From assembly GCA_024644875.1 (NCBI GenBank), contig JAHEGY010000011.1, forward strand, positions 1 through 52,867: a stretch of 52,867 nt of DNA. The letters run 5' to 3'. Position numbers and translations under genes: made by a program. Each line of letters opens with the position of its first letter. Position 1 is the stretch's first letter. This document shows positions 1 through 11,800 of the stretch, one piece after another. The notes under the pieces were generated by a model. That model had not been told where the DNA came from. It worked only from the letters and a program-made list of their open reading frames with translations, and made no database searches. Origin of the DNA: Cyclobacteriaceae bacterium (GTDB lineage Bacteria; Bacteroidota; Bacteroidia; Cytophagales; Cyclobacteriaceae).

Positions 1-2090
1 GGATCAATGGTAATCGGATCCCCGAGTATACCGTAATATAATATACCCTGATTGTCTATATGTCCGTCCCACCAGTCTGTTTGCTTATCAGAATACTCTG
101 AATCTTTCCAGTAAAATACATTATCTAGAGTCTCTTCAACCGGGTTCAAACGTGAAAAACCTTTATCCGTTGCCATCCATATATACCCATAATTGTCCTC
201 AAGGATTGATTTTACAATGTTTGATGACATTCCATTTGAAATGTTATAATACCTGTATTCATTAATCCTTCTTGAATATTTTATAACTCCTGCTCCATCA
301 GTTCCCATCCACAGGTTAAGATCAGAATCAATAAATCCGGTAATAAATTTACTTTGACGGACGTTTGGCAATATCTCTTCAATTTTTTTCCCAAGATAAT
401 TACTGAATTCGTGATGATAATGAACAGATCCGTCCTCAGCTCCCTTAGGGATAATTTTTAATTGGACCACCTCCTGGCTGCCAATTATTAGTAATTCCTT
501 GTTTTTAAGTTTCAATATCTGCCAAACAGGATTTAAGTGAAATCCATTGGAATTTGAATATATATTATTGAAGATCTGGTATTTGCCTGTTTCCTTGTCA
601 AGTTTAATCAGACCTCCGCCAGATCCTCCTGCCCATAAATACCCGAAATCATCCATTAACAGGCTAAAAAGCCATTGATCGCGTTGTGAAACTGTATCGG
701 GACAATAAAAATACCGGTATTTCTTTTTAACTGGATCGAGAGAATAAATAAGACCACCATCAGCAATAGCCCAAATATTTCCGGACAAGTCTTTCACCAT
801 TCGACGGGTAATCTCGTAATGAAGTCCATCCGCCGGATATTCATCTAATGTTTTTTTGTTCAGATCCAATCTAATCAGTCCTTTCCCTTTTCCTCTCCCT
901 GCCCATATTTCCCCATTGTCAAATACATCCATATTATAGATACTCCCAAATATATCATCATATCCTTCAATTACATTCCGAATGAATTGGACAGAATACT
1001 TATTGGGTGTTAAACAATATATTACACTGCTATTTGTACTGATCCAGATTTCATCTTCAACAGCTATATAGGTATCTAGTATTTTATCACCTTTGCTCAA
1101 TGATTTTTCAGGAGTGGAAAAAATTGTGTTCAATGTTCTTTGAATAGGATCATAAAAAATGAAATGCTTTTTTGAAGAAATAAAAAGCTTCTGATCATCA
1201 TTCACTATGATTTTCGAAATTGTTATGGCGGAATTCCAAAAGACAGAATCTACATTAAATATATTCCCATCAGGTGTTTTGCCAGTAACCGTTTCGATCA
1301 GGTTATTGATCTCAAGAGTAAGAGATTTTGTATTAATTGAATACGAATAGATATTTCCACCATAGCCAATCCATATATTGCCAAACGCATCACCATCAAT
1401 ACAGAGGTCTCTAAATTTTTTTTGAATACTATCTCCCAGAATATCGTTTGAAAAAGCGTATGTTTCTTTGCTGAACAGATGGCAACTGTATCCTGTACTT
1501 ATGCATAATAAACCGGCTCCAGCAGAAACGATCTCTTTTATATTGTTGTGATCACCCTGATGATCTTCAAAGATCCGATAAAATCCTGCCAGCTGTCCTT
1601 TCCTGATATCAAATCGAAGAAGCCCAACATTTGTACCGATCCAGATGAACTGAGTATCGTAAAATATCTTATTGATGGTGGGTTGCAGATTGATTTTTAA
1701 AAAATTCTGGATTTCCTTTTTAGTGATTAATGTTTCGTATTGCCCCGTTTTACAATCAAACATAAGAATACCATTCACCATGTTAATACAGAAGCTATCA
1801 TCTCCCACATCAATTATTCCCATAATTGATCCCAACTCCCATAATGTAGAATCTGTTCTTTCTAGGAAGGTTTTTAAAAATACTCCATCAAATCTCTGAA
1901 GGTTTTTATCCAATGCAAACCACATCACACCCTGTTCATCCTGATGGATGACTGATACTGGATTTTCAAGAATAGTTTCTAATTGAGGGAATCTTCTTTC
2001 GCTAAAAGTAATAATTTGATCCTCCTGATAACCATCTGCCATAATACAAATAGCCATAAGAATTCCAAGCAGGAAAGATTTCTTAACCAT
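1..2090 (-). CDS. Two-component-type beta-propeller regulator, N-terminal part (runs off the window)
   Basis: The minus strand is open without a stop from an ATG at 2090 to the window edge (696 codons), so the C-terminus is missing. It starts with a short hydrophobic signal peptide (MVKKSFLLGILMAICIMA). After that come repeated propeller blades with the pattern W-[IA]-G/A-x-x-x-G-[LIV]-x-x-[FY], for example WIGTNVGLLRFD, WAGGSGGGLIKLD, WMGTDGAGVIKYS and WMATDKGFSRLNP. These match the 'two-component regulator propeller' repeats of Bacteroidota hybrid two-component systems and related periplasmic sensors. The last visible stretch (DNQGILYYGILGD) resembles the segment that normally precedes a Y_Y_Y domain. 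What follows is not in the window: it could be a histidine kinase, a hybrid kinase with a response-regulator output, or a LuxR-type output. The family and frame are clear; the output type is unknown. Confidence 0.85.
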   Translation of the reverse strand, partial: MVKKSFLLGILMAICIMADGYQEDQIITFSERRFPQLETILENPVSVIHQDEQGVMWFALDKNLQRFDGVFLKTFLERTDSTLWELGSIMGIIDVGDDSFCINMVNGILMFDCKTGQYETLITKKEIQNFLKINLQPTINKIFYDTQFIWIGTNVGLLRFDIRKGQLAGFYRIFEDHQGDHNNIKEIVSAGAGLLCISTGYSCHLFSKETYAFSNDILGDSIQKKFRDLCIDGDAFGNIWIGYGGNIYSYSINTKSLTLEINNLIETVTGKTPDGNIFNVDSVFWNSAITISKIIVNDDQKLFISSKKHFIFYDPIQRTLNTIFSTPEKSLSKGDKILDTYIAVEDEIWISTNSSVIYCLTPNKYSVQFIRNVIEGYDDIFGSIYNMDVFDNGEIWAGRGKGKGLIRLDLNKKTLDEYPADGLHYEITRRMVKDLSGNIWAIADGGLIYSLDPVKKKYRYFYCPDTVSQRDQWLFSLLMDDFGYLWAGGSGGGLIKLDKETGKYQIFNNIYSNSNGFHLNPVWQILKLKNKELLIIGSQEVVQLKIIPKGAEDGSVHYHHEFSNYLGKKIEEILPNVRQSKFITGFIDSDLNLWMGTDGAGVIKYSRRINEYRYYNISNGMSSNIVKSILEDNYGYIWMATDKGFSRLNPVEETLDNVFYWKDSEYSDKQTDWWDGHIDNQGILYYGILGDPITID

Positions 2091-2267
2091 CAGGTAGAAA
2101 TTAAAATACAAATATTAAACTACGGAGTAATGGCTTAGTACTTCGTAAAAATCATTTTAAAGCAATCACCGAATATTTTATCAGATTTAATTTAGCAAAA
2201 AAACACAGCGAATACAATTTTTGTAAGCACTTGATGGGATAACATTGTAATTAAACTTCTTCGATTT

Positions 2268-2290
2268 CACGATATTAATATCATATCGTG
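2268..2290. repeat. Perfect 8-bp inverted repeat between the GH3 gene and the propeller gene
   Basis: CACGATAT and ATATCGTG are separated by 7 bases. The repeat lies about 54 bases downstream of the GH3 stop and about 178 bases upstream of the propeller gene start, both on the minus strand. No T-tract follows on either strand, so it is not a typical intrinsic terminator. It could be an operator for the propeller gene or a weak hairpin. Confidence 0.4.
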
Positions 2291-2343
2291 CAGGATTTTC
2301 ATTTTGCCAAAAAGCAGGTAACTGTACTAAACAAGAGGTGAAT

Positions 2344-3867
2344 CTATTGGTCCTTGGTCAATAAAAGTATATCGTCAAGGTATTCCCGTGAATTAGCAAG
2401 TCGCGGGACCTTATTCTGGCCACCCAGTTTATCCCTTTTTTTCATCCAGCGATAAAAGGTCCCTTCTTTTACAACATGAACCAGGGGTTTATTCAAGGCG
2501 ATATTTTTAAATCTTTTGGCATCATAATCACTATTGATCCGCCGCAAGGTCTTGTCTAGAATTTCAACAAATTTATCCAGATCATCAGGCAACTTTTTGA
2601 ACTCAATAATCCATTCATGTCCACCTTTTTCACTATGCCCAAAATATCGTGGGCCTGCGGTGTAATCTCCAATGATGGCGTCTGTTCTGGAACATGCATG
2701 CTCTATGCCCTTTTCTGCATTTTCGATTATTAATTCTTCCCCGAATGCATTGATAAAATGCTTGGTACGACCGGAGATCTTTATTCTGAAAGGATATTTT
2801 GAGGTGAACCTGACCGTATCTCCAATTCTATACCGCCATAATCCTGCATTTGTTGAAATAACCATGGCATAATTCTTCCCTAGTTCTACATCTTCTAAAC
2901 TAAGCACTTTCGGATCATCCTTTCCTATTTCTTCAAAAGGTATAAATTCATAAAAGATCCCGTAATCAAGCATCAGCAATAGTTCATCAGTTTTTTTCGT
3001 ATCCTGAATACCAAAAAATCCCTCCGAGGCATTATAGGTTTCCATATAACGCATATCATCTGAAGGGATCAATTCTTTAAACAATCTTCTGTATGGTAAA
3101 AAGGATACTGCACCATGAACAAACAATTGAAGATTTGGCCATATCTCAAGGATATTTTTGGCGTTCTTTAGTTCAAGGATCCTTTTGATCAAAACAATAG
3201 TCCAGGTGGGGACACCATAGATACTGGTCACATTTTCTTCGGAAGTGACTTCTGCCATTTTCTCAATTTTCTCTTCCCAGTCACTCATAAGTGCAATATC
3301 CGTTGGGGGTGTTTTCTTTATCTGGGACCAGAAAGGCAGGTTTTTAATAATTACTGCAGAAACATCGCCATAATAGGATTTGGATTTCTTGTCAAACTGA
3401 TTGATCTGATGGCTTCCCCCGATTACCAAACCTTTGCCGGCATATATTTTCGAATCCGGATAATTATTCACATAAATGGAAATCATATCCTTACCCCCCT
3501 TGAAATGGCAATCCTCCAGGGCCTCATTGGTGACAGGTATATACTTACTCCTGCTGTTCGTTGTGCCTGACGATTTAGCAAACCAATTTACGTCTGATGG
3601 CCATAATATTTGCTGTTCGCCATTCAACAATCGCTTGATATAGGGGTAAAGAACTTCATAATTTCTTACCGGAACCTTTTCTCTGAAGTCGTTCAGGGTT
3701 TTAATATTCTTGAAATCATGTTCCTTTCCAAAAACTGTATCTTTTGCAGTACTTATTAGTTTTCCAAACAACTCTTGCTGAACTTCGATAGGATATTTAA
3801 GGAAGAGTTCAATTTGATGCATTCTTTTTAGCATCACCCATGAAAAAATAGAATTGATCAGTTCCAT
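2344..3867 (-). CDS. GH3 auxin-responsive promoter family protein (acyl-adenylating enzyme)
   Basis: This 507-residue protein belongs to the GH3 family, which in plants adenylates carboxylic acids such as jasmonate and auxin and joins them to amino acids. The ATP-binding signature SSGTTNSRSKYIP lies at residues 99-111, and the central part has the GH3-type motifs YNASEGFFG and GLWRYRIGDTVRFT. The length is usual for bacterial members. The gene starts with ATG at 3867, 7 bases after lptB ends, and the recJ-lptB-GH3 order on one strand suggests a single transcript. The bacterial substrate is not known to me; the link to lptB suggests, as inference only, an envelope lipid or acyl substrate. Confidence 0.88.
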   Translation of the reverse strand: MELINSIFSWVMLKRMHQIELFLKYPIEVQQELFGKLISTAKDTVFGKEHDFKNIKTLNDFREKVPVRNYEVLYPYIKRLLNGEQQILWPSDVNWFAKSSGTTNSRSKYIPVTNEALEDCHFKGGKDMISIYVNNYPDSKIYAGKGLVIGGSHQINQFDKKSKSYYGDVSAVIIKNLPFWSQIKKTPPTDIALMSDWEEKIEKMAEVTSEENVTSIYGVPTWTIVLIKRILELKNAKNILEIWPNLQLFVHGAVSFLPYRRLFKELIPSDDMRYMETYNASEGFFGIQDTKKTDELLLMLDYGIFYEFIPFEEIGKDDPKVLSLEDVELGKNYAMVISTNAGLWRYRIGDTVRFTSKYPFRIKISGRTKHFINAFGEELIIENAEKGIEHACSRTDAIIGDYTAGPRYFGHSEKGGHEWIIEFKKLPDDLDKFVEILDKTLRRINSDYDAKRFKNIALNKPLVHVVKEGTFYRWMKKRDKLGGQNKVPRLANSREYLDDILLLTKDQ

Positions 3868-3874
3868 AGTTCTG

Positions 3875-4612
3875 CTAAATCTTTCTTTTCAGCTCAAAAT
3901 GTTTGCCCAGATAAACCCTTCTCACCTGTTCGTCTTCTGCAAGTTCTTCAGCACTGCCTGACTTGAGAAGTTTTCCTTCAAACATTAAGTAAGCCCTGTC
4001 TGTAATGGAAAGGGTTTCATTTACATTATGGTCAGTAATCAGAATGCCAATGTTCTTACGTTTTAACCTGGCGACAATGGATTGTATTTCTTCGACGGCA
4101 ATAGGATCTACACCTGCAAAAGGTTCATCTAAAAGCACAAATTTCGGATCGACTGCCAGGGCCCTGGCAATTTCAGTCCTTCGCCTTTCTCCTCCTGACA
4201 GGACAATCCCTTTACTCTTTCTGACATGGTTAAGACTGAATTCATCAAGGAGGGCTTCCATCTTTTTATGCTGTTCTTTTTTAGTCATTTTAGACAGTTC
4301 CAGTACAGCAAGCAGGTTTTCCTCTACAGTCAGAGATCTGAAGACGGAGGGTTCCTGTGCCAGATAACCAATCCCTAATTTGGCTCTTTTGTACATTGCC
4401 AATGATGTAATGTTCTCCTTTTCCAGGAAGATCTCTCCTGACAGGGGTTTAATTAAACCAACAATCATATAAAAAGAGGTGGTTTTGCCTGCACCATTGG
4501 GGCCCAAAAGTCCAACGATCTCACCTTGTTCAACCTTCAAGGTAACATTGTTTACTACAATCCGGCTTTTATATTTCTTAACCAGGTTATCTGCCCTTAG
4601 TACCAGTCCCAT
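3875..4612 (-). CDS. lptB: Lipopolysaccharide export ABC transporter ATP-binding protein LptB
   Basis: This 245-residue ABC ATPase should power LPS extraction from the inner membrane together with LptF and LptG, which are not in the window. Visible motifs are Walker [10 protein letters not shown] at 37-45, the Q-loop in [12 protein letters not shown] with Q86, the signature LSGGERRR at 138-145, Walker [14 protein letters not shown] at 158-170 and the switch histidine in TDHNV at H195. The sequence [19 protein letters not shown] is typical of LptB and separates it from LivF/LivG-type ATPases. Its ATG overlaps the recJ stop by one base (TAATG), so the two are translationally coupled. Confidence 0.93.
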   Translation of the reverse strand: MGLVLRADNLVKKYKSRIVVNNVTLKVEQGEIVGLLGPNGAGKTTSFYMIVGLIKPLSGEIFLEKENITSLAMYKRAKLGIGYLAQEPSVFRSLTVEENLLAVLELSKMTKKEQHKKMEALLDEFSLNHVRKSKGIVLSGGERRRTEIARALAVDPKFVLLDEPFAGVDPIAVEEIQSIVARLKRKNIGILITDHNVNETLSITDRAYLMFEGKLLKSGSAEELAEDEQVRRVYLGKHFELKRKI

Positions 4613-6315
4613 TAGTCAAATTTTATATCCTTAGCAATAAATTGTATAGAGTTTTGATTCAGATAATTGTTCTCTTCAATTGCATAGGCCATTTTAAATC
4701 GCATACCACTGTTAATTAACTCAAAATATGGCGCTAATCCAAAACCAATAGTTTCAAATACTGTATCAGAATCCTCCTGATGCACATAAAACTTTAAATG
4801 ATCTTCCTTAAGTATCCGGGGGCGGTTAGTAACAAAAAGATTTTCAGAGACAAAGAGTGGTTGGAGATTTGCAGGGCCAAAAGGAGCCATTTGTTTAAGA
4901 ATTTCAAGGAATTTCGATGTAACAATATCAATTGATATAACCTGGTCAATATCCAAATGGGGTATCAATTGTTCATCTGTTATCTTTTCCTCAACAATCT
5001 TTTCGAATCTTTTTTGAAATGAAGCAATTTTATCAATATCCATTGTTAAACCAGCAGCATACATATGCCCACCATATTGATCCAAAAGATCAGAACATTG
5101 TGCGATAGCTTCATAAACATCAAAGCCATCTACAGACCGCGCTGATCCTGTGGCTTTGTTTTTTGATTTTGTTAGAATTATAGTTGGTTTGTAATATTTG
5201 TCAATACACCTGGAAGCGACAATCCCGATAACCCCCTTATGCCAATCGCTTTTAAAAAGCACGGTTGATTTAGCTTTTTGGAGTTTGGTATCATTTTCGA
5301 TCATTTTCAAGGCTTCCTGTGTTATGTTCGAATCAAAACTTCTTCGTTCATTATTATTACTGTTTATTTCCAAAGCTGTATGCTCTGCTTTCTTGTAAGA
5401 ATCAGAAATTAACAATTCAACGGCCAAACCTGCATGAGTCATTCGGCCAGCCGCATTAATTCTTGGACCTATACCGAATACTATCCCTGAAATTGTAACT
5501 TTTCCCCTGAGGCCTGCAACATCAATTAAAGCTTTTAGACCAGGCCTTGGATTGCTGTTCAGTTTCTCCAAACCGAAATATGAGAATATTCTATTTTCAC
5601 CATTTACCGGAACTATATCCGAGGCAATACTTACAGCAAGAAAATCCAGATATTCGAACAATTCAGCATCATCCAGTTTATTATATTTCGCAAATCCCTG
5701 CATAAACTTAAATCCAACACCACAACCGGAAAGGTCCTTATAAGGATATTTGCATTCTTTTCTTTTGGGATCCAGGATAGCGTAGGCTTCCGGCAGGGTT
5801 GCGCCCGGAAGATGGTGGTCACAAATAATCAGGTCAATACCTTTATTATTTGCCAGTTTGGTCATTTCAATGGCTTTGATGCCACAATCAAGGCTGATGA
5901 TCAGGTTGATATTATTCTTATTTGCCCATTCAATTCCCTTCTTCGAAATTCCGTATCCTTCCTGATATCTGTCCGGAATGTAATAATTAACATTTGAATA
6001 TATTTTCTTCAGGTAACCGAAAACTAAAGCAACTGAGGTAGCCCCATCTACATCATAATCACCGTAAATCAGAATATTTTCCCCACTATGTATGGCCCGG
6101 TTCAACCGTTCAATAGCCAGATCCATATCTTCCATAAGAAAGGGATCATGTAAACCACTTAGGGAAGGGCGAAAGTAGGATTTTGCTTTTTTATAAGTGT
6201 CGACACCTCTCTGGATCAATATAGAAGATAATACCGGATTTACATTTATATCCATAGAAAGTTGTTCAACTTTTCTATTATCCGGCGTACTTTTTATAAC
6301 CCATCTTTGATCCAT
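4612..6315 (-). CDS. recJ: Single-stranded-DNA-specific exonuclease RecJ
   Basis: RecJ degrades single-stranded DNA 5'->3' in recombination and mismatch repair. I place the start at the ATG at 6315 (567 residues, MDQRWVIKS), because the frame upstream offers only a GTG at 6345 with an unlikely N-terminal extension. Motif I DYDVDG is at about 86-91, and the DHH motif is in [10 protein letters not shown] at about 166-168. [11 protein letters not shown] and the DHHA1 segment [13 protein letters not shown] follow, and the C-terminus has the RecJ oligonucleotide-binding region. The length matches the family. It is the first gene of the recJ-lptB-GH3 run. Confidence 0.95.
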   Translation of the reverse strand: MDQRWVIKSTPDNRKVEQLSMDINVNPVLSSILIQRGVDTYKKAKSYFRPSLSGLHDPFLMEDMDLAIERLNRAIHSGENILIYGDYDVDGATSVALVFGYLKKIYSNVNYYIPDRYQEGYGISKKGIEWANKNNINLIISLDCGIKAIEMTKLANNKGIDLIICDHHLPGATLPEAYAILDPKRKECKYPYKDLSGCGVGFKFMQGFAKYNKLDDAELFEYLDFLAVSIASDIVPVNGENRIFSYFGLEKLNSNPRPGLKALIDVAGLRGKVTISGIVFGIGPRINAAGRMTHAGLAVELLISDSYKKAEHTALEINSNNNERRSFDSNITQEALKMIENDTKLQKAKSTVLFKSDWHKGVIGIVASRCIDKYYKPTIILTKSKNKATGSARSVDGFDVYEAIAQCSDLLDQYGGHMYAAGLTMDIDKIASFQKRFEKIVEEKITDEQLIPHLDIDQVISIDIVTSKFLEILKQMAPFGPANLQPLFVSENLFVTNRPRILKEDHLKFYVHQEDSDTVFETIGFGLAPYFELINSGMRFKMAYAIEENNYLNQNSIQFIAKDIKFD

Positions 6316-6426
6316 ATAATTGTAAAAATAGATATTTAGGATCACATTATGGTTGATTGCCCGATTATATATTTTCTACAGTGATTTTATAAAGTGCAGA
6401 CTCTTATTTGGTATTCCAGTGTGGAT

Positions 6427-8787
6427 TTATTCCTTTTTATGAAGCGGTAATGAGATTGTGAAGGTGGTGCCCGTACCCAATTCACTTTGAACATTAATCT
6501 TTCCATTATGTTCCTGGATAATTCCATATGATATGGATAATCCTAATCCTGTACCTTTTCCAACTTCTTTAGTGGTATAAAATGGATCGAAGATATTATC
6601 CAGCTTATCATTTGGGATACCTTTACCAGTATCCGAGATAAGAATTTCAGCTTCTTTTCCCGATAGCTTAGTTTTTACAGAAATTGTACCCTTACCGTCT
6701 ATAGCCTGAATGGCATTATTGAGGATATTCATAATTACCTGGCTTAACTGGCCCGGGTAACATTGAATGTTTGGGATTTTCTCATCATATGTTTTTTTGA
6801 TGTCAATACGATCCTTATATTGATTTCTTAACAAAACCAGATTGGAATCTATCATTTCAGACAGATTTATGACTTTCAACTGATGTTTATCAAGCCGGCT
6901 GAAATTTCTAAGACCTAATACAATTTCTTTAGTTCGCTCTGCACCATCATTGATCCCCGCAAGGATTGTATTCAGTTCTTTAATCAAGTACTCGATGTCA
7001 TACTTCTCTTCTAACTCTTTGGCCTTTTGTATATTTGATTCTTTTGATTCAGTGTCATTCAATTTCCGGTATTCATTCAATATCTCCATAATCTCACTGA
7101 TACTTAACTTCAGTGGTTTAATGTTTGAACTTATGAAATTTACCGGGTTATTTATTTCATGTGCAACCCCGGCTGTCAATTGTCCAAGAGATGCCATTTT
7201 CTCCGATTCCACAAGTTTGCTTTGAGTATCCTTCAGTTTTTGAATCCCGGACTCTATAGCATCATTCTTTGTTTTAAGTTCTTTATTGATATTAAGAATT
7301 GATTCTTTTTGCTGTTTTAAAAGTCTATTGTCCTTTTGTTTGGAAATATATCCACTCACTATTAGTATCAGAAGACATGCCAGGAATATAAAGACAAGAA
7401 TTAAATATTTTCTTTTCTGGGCTTCCTCTTCCAAAGCTTTTTCAGACCTGTATAGTTCGATCTCCTTTTGATATTTTTCTGCCTGGATTCTGAAATTTTC
7501 CAATGCAAGCTCTTCCAGTTCTTCATCAAGGACCATCCTGATCATTCTTCTTTCCCTGTTGGTATTTGTTTGCTCCAAAAGATATAATTCATTTTGTTTG
7601 GCAAAACTCAAAACAGAGATCGAATCATTCAATTCTGAATATAGTCCGTAATATTTCAAGGCATTTTTAAAATCATCTGATTCCTGGTATATGTCAGATA
7701 AAGTCTTATAACAATCTCTTAGTATAGTAAGATCACCGTATGAAAGCGCATTTTGAATGGATCTCTCAGAATACTTTAAAGCAACTGGAATTTCACCTTG
7801 CTTCAGGTAGACTTCTGCTATAAGGTCCTGTATCCGGGCAAGCTTTCCGACTCTAGTGATTTTTTTATAGTATGATTCAACCTTGATAAGTGTATCTATA
7901 GAGATCGAGTTCATATCAAGTGCGCTATAGGTAATACCTATATTTGTCAGGATATTGATACGTATTGAATCATGGACATTAAATTTTATGCTGGCTTCAA
8001 GTGATTCCAGCAAAATGGAAAGGGCCATTTTATAATCGCCTCTTTCTGCATAATTATATCCTATTTCATTTTGAACCGTAATAGCTGAGTAGTGGTCATC
8101 ATGCCGTTTATAGATCTCAAGGATTTCCAAGTTATTGTCCAGCACTTTATCAATTCTCCCAAGGCGATTATTTATCGTGACTTGCTTTTGCAGATGTTCT
8201 ATGATATCCTTCCCGGGTTCATTCCTCTTAAGAATTTGAACAGCAATTTCCAGGGTACTATCAGCCATTTCGTAATTCTCCAAAATAAAATATAAGTCAC
8301 TTTGTCTGATGTATGATTCAGACATTTTTAAATCATCCCCACATGAATTAAAATGGCTTCCTGCCAAAGAATAATTCCTGATGGCTTTGTTATATAGTTT
8401 ATATTTTTCATAGTCCTCTCCCAAAGCAAAATAAGTCAGAGCGAGTTGTTCGGGGACTTCATTTTTTTGGAAAATTCTAATTAACTCAATATAGTTCCTT
8501 AAGGTATTGTCATAATCTTCTTTTTCTTCATACAACCTGGCGAGTTGAACCTTGAAAGTTGTCAGTAATTCCCAGTATTGATGATCCTGTGCAATCTTTG
8601 ATATATTGGACAGGATTGATATGGCTGAATCCAGCTGATCTTCATTAATAAATGATTTGGATCTTTGAAATTCCTGTCGTAATGCCGTAGTATCAACGTT
8701 TTGAGCAAAAATCGGGATACTGAGAAAAAGAAACAGACCTGCAATCGAATGAATTACGTACCTAGTAAAATAAATAAACTGCTTCAA
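6427..8787 (-). CDS. TPR-containing membrane sensor histidine kinase
   Basis: This 786-residue protein starts at a TTG at 8787; no in-frame ATG lies nearby and a signal peptide follows directly (residues 1-29, ending IPIFAQ). Residues about 35-390 are a row of degenerate tetratricopeptide repeats, probably periplasmic. A membrane helix (461-480) and a coiled coil follow. The dimerisation box carries the phosphorylated histidine in VAHEINNPVNFI (H543), and the ATPase domain has NNAIQAI, DTGKGIP and GKGTGLGLSISYGI. There is no receiver domain and no response-regulator gene nearby. The gene starts 56 bases after the giant secreted protein ends, so the two are probably co-transcribed. The ligand is unknown. 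Confidence 0.9.
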   Translation of the reverse strand: MKQFIYFTRYVIHSIAGLFLFLSIPIFAQNVDTTALRQEFQRSKSFINEDQLDSAISILSNISKIAQDHQYWELLTTFKVQLARLYEEKEDYDNTLRNYIELIRIFQKNEVPEQLALTYFALGEDYEKYKLYNKAIRNYSLAGSHFNSCGDDLKMSESYIRQSDLYFILENYEMADSTLEIAVQILKRNEPGKDIIEHLQKQVTINNRLGRIDKVLDNNLEILEIYKRHDDHYSAITVQNEIGYNYAERGDYKMALSILLESLEASIKFNVHDSIRINILTNIGITYSALDMNSISIDTLIKVESYYKKITRVGKLARIQDLIAEVYLKQGEIPVALKYSERSIQNALSYGDLTILRDCYKTLSDIYQESDDFKNALKYYGLYSELNDSISVLSFAKQNELYLLEQTNTNRERRMIRMVLDEELEELALENFRIQAEKYQKEIELYRSEKALEEEAQKRKYLILVFIFLACLLILIVSGYISKQKDNRLLKQQKESILNINKELKTKNDAIESGIQKLKDTQSKLVESEKMASLGQLTAGVAHEINNPVNFISSNIKPLKLSISEIMEILNEYRKLNDTESKESNIQKAKELEEKYDIEYLIKELNTILAGINDGAERTKEIVLGLRNFSRLDKHQLKVINLSEMIDSNLVLLRNQYKDRIDIKKTYDEKIPNIQCYPGQLSQVIMNILNNAIQAIDGKGTISVKTKLSGKEAEILISDTGKGIPNDKLDNIFDPFYTTKEVGKGTGLGLSISYGIIQEHNGKINVQSELGTGTTFTISLPLHKKE

Positions 8788-8843
8788 TGCGATTTGGATT
8801 GATCTTTATAAAGTTAATCCATTTTATAATTAATAAAACAAAT

Positions 8844-11800
8844 TTAGAACCCATCATCGTCCTCTTCTTCCTCTTCCACTTCTTCCGGAATGATGAATCC
8901 ATCATCGGTATCTTCCTCCTCCTCTTCAAACATAGGCAAAATATCCTGTGATGGAGCAAATTCTATTTCGTACGGCTCGTCAATATTAAAATAAGTCAGC
9001 CGGAAATTATCAACAAATTTCAGGGCATCACTTAGTTCTCCGTCAAGGAAAAAATATTCTCCGAAATTGGCTTTTGATGCATTGGTCTTATCGGCAATCT
9101 CATTAAGATATTCTTCATTAGAGGAAGAAGTTATTATTCTGTTTTCCTCGAAATTGAAGAAATACCAGGTTCTCGGCGAGAACTGCATGAAAAGATTTAT
9201 AACATCCCCATTGTCATCTTTCTTTATTTCGAGAAATCCATCCACTGATGCATTGATATCATCCTGGAGTATATTTGCCAAACCGATTTTGCCAACACTA
9301 TACCATGCTTTTTCCTCTTTAGACCATTTCAGGTTTACATCAGAAAGAACTATAGTTTTTAGTAACTTGGAGGATATTGACGATAAGCTGGTATACTCCT
9401 GCAGAGATCTTTGTTCATATTCCAGGGTAGCTCTTTCACCGATTAATTCTGATACTTTATACATTGTATTTGGATCGTCACTATATGCCATTTCAAGTCC
9501 GAGGACATCTACAATCTCAATCATTTCCTGGCTGATCAATGTCATGGCCTGAGATGGCATTTTGAAATCCATGGTTAAGAAACCATTCATCTGAAAATCC
9601 TCCTCATTAATATTTCCTGATCCGATGGCCGCACCGGTCATTTCAAGATCATCGGTAAGCATATTAAAATCAACCGGTCCTTCGAATTGTAAATCCCCTG
9701 TATTCGCGTTCAGGTTAAAGATCCTGCCACTATATGAGTCACCGTTAATTTTCAGGGAATCTTCTATACGATAGGTTGTAGAATCAGCATCATAGGAAAG
9801 AATGCCATGGGGGATGAAGAATGCCTTATCTAAGAAAGATCTTTTCGGGCTGATAAAGGATGAGTATAGTCTGTCATCTTCATCATAAAAAAGTCCTGCA
9901 GTTAATTCAGTCTCATCTTCCGTTGTCGCATTATTGAAATCGAATTTAACTTCCTGGCTCTCACCACTATTCTGGTATTTTATCCAGATGTCATCGTAAT
10001 CGCCGGTAGTGAATTGTAATTTGACATATCCATCCAATTTAAATGCAGGATCCGGTGCATACATGATGGCTTCTCCTTTATACGACATGCCTGGAGATAT
10101 AATCACGCCATCATCTTCATAGACATATCCGGTGGCCTGAGTATGAAGTTTGGAATCCCTGTTTCGGCTGTTTTCCGGAACCAGGTAAAATTCATCAATT
10201 TGTATCGCAAAAGTATCGTTAACGGCATTCACGTACCTGTACGTTGCTCTTCCCTCAAATTTATTTCTTGAAATGATATCAATAGTACCATTATATAACT
10301 GGTGATATTCATCCAGTGTGTCGATCACTATATTTGTATTATACAGGGTTCCTATTTTGGCATTTTCGAGAACCAATACTTCACTATTTTCGGGTGTTAT
10401 TTTGGCATCTGCTACATTAATATAAGGAATACCCGATACCAGCAATTCCAATTTATCTATATCATAAACAGCATTGGTTGCATTAAAGACCAGAGAATCA
10501 AGATCCTCCCGGGTTGTATAAAAATAGGAGTTATTGATATCCACCTCGGGAGGCTTCTGCATTTCCACCTTCCTTTCGTCCAGATACCATCTGGCATTTG
10601 AAATTGAAGTCCTGAATTGTGCATATGGAAAATTAATAGCGGCAACTCCTTCAATTTCCGGCCCTATATCCGCATAATTATTTACCAGGTTGAAATCCAG
10701 TTTTATATCCTCACCGGCAAGTGCCGCTTTTTCTGGATTATCCGAATTAATGGTAAAGGTTGTATGTCTTGCACCAAACCTGGTTTCATTAAAAGAAAAT
10801 TCATCTGAAACTGCTTCGGCCCCCCGGGTCAAGAGTGTTCCTTTACCAAATCCTCCGGTAGCACTTACTGTAAATAAACCATTTAAAGTTGCTGTATTAT
10901 CATACAAAGTAAAGGGCAGATCCTGGTTCCATACATACATGCTGTCTTTCATCGGCAACCACTTAAGCCTGACACTATCCACTTGTACGTCAGGGAAACT
11001 GCCACCATCGAATTCACCTTTTTCCACAATAAAGGCAGTTGCATCTGCGGTTAAAGAATCGAGATAAAAAGTGAAATTATCGGATTCCATAGATGTGGAC
11101 ATATATTTAATCGATCCCTCAGAGGTCAGTCCCTCCCTGTTTATGGTTAGTTTATTAAATATCCTGCCCGATCCTCCATAAAGCTCATATCCTTCCGGGG
11201 CAATATTATGCTCAAATCCAAGGGTATTATCCTCCCGTATATGCAATGTTTCCTCAAAGGGAGGCAAGATCCCTTCGGCTACAAATGTACCATTGAATCC
11301 AATTGCTGCGGGATCACTATCACTAAGACTATCGATCTCAAATGGGGGAATAATAAAATATATTGATTCATCATAAGCACCATTCAGTATACTAGGATTA
11401 TTAAAATAAACAATGGCTCCCTTATCGGCCTGGAATTTTGGATAATTAGGATAATGTCTCTGACCGGATTTATTTTCCGGCCGGTTAATATAGAGTCGTC
11501 CGGTTGATTGTTGCAGATCCTCACTCAGACCTGCAAGGGCTTCGTCAGCTGAAGAATCGGCAGAAACAAGCTTGTTACCTACCCTTCTCCGCAAGCCTGT
11601 CTCTGGATCTTCAATATAAAACCTGATCGAATCTATATAATTCAGATCTACCAGGAAACTGTCGTAATCAAAAAGAAAATCACGACCTATAAATTCAAAA
11701 TTACCTGCAAATAACTGCCCGTTAAAATCAAGATCCCTGTTGTTTCTTAGGGTTATCTCATTCTTCTCCGGAATAATAAATACATCCAGGATCTCACTGA

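Noticed and set aside
1672-1899. Plus-strand 75-residue open frame near the left edge.
   Set aside because: It is antisense to the propeller gene, whose minus-strand frame is open through the whole region with clear repeats.
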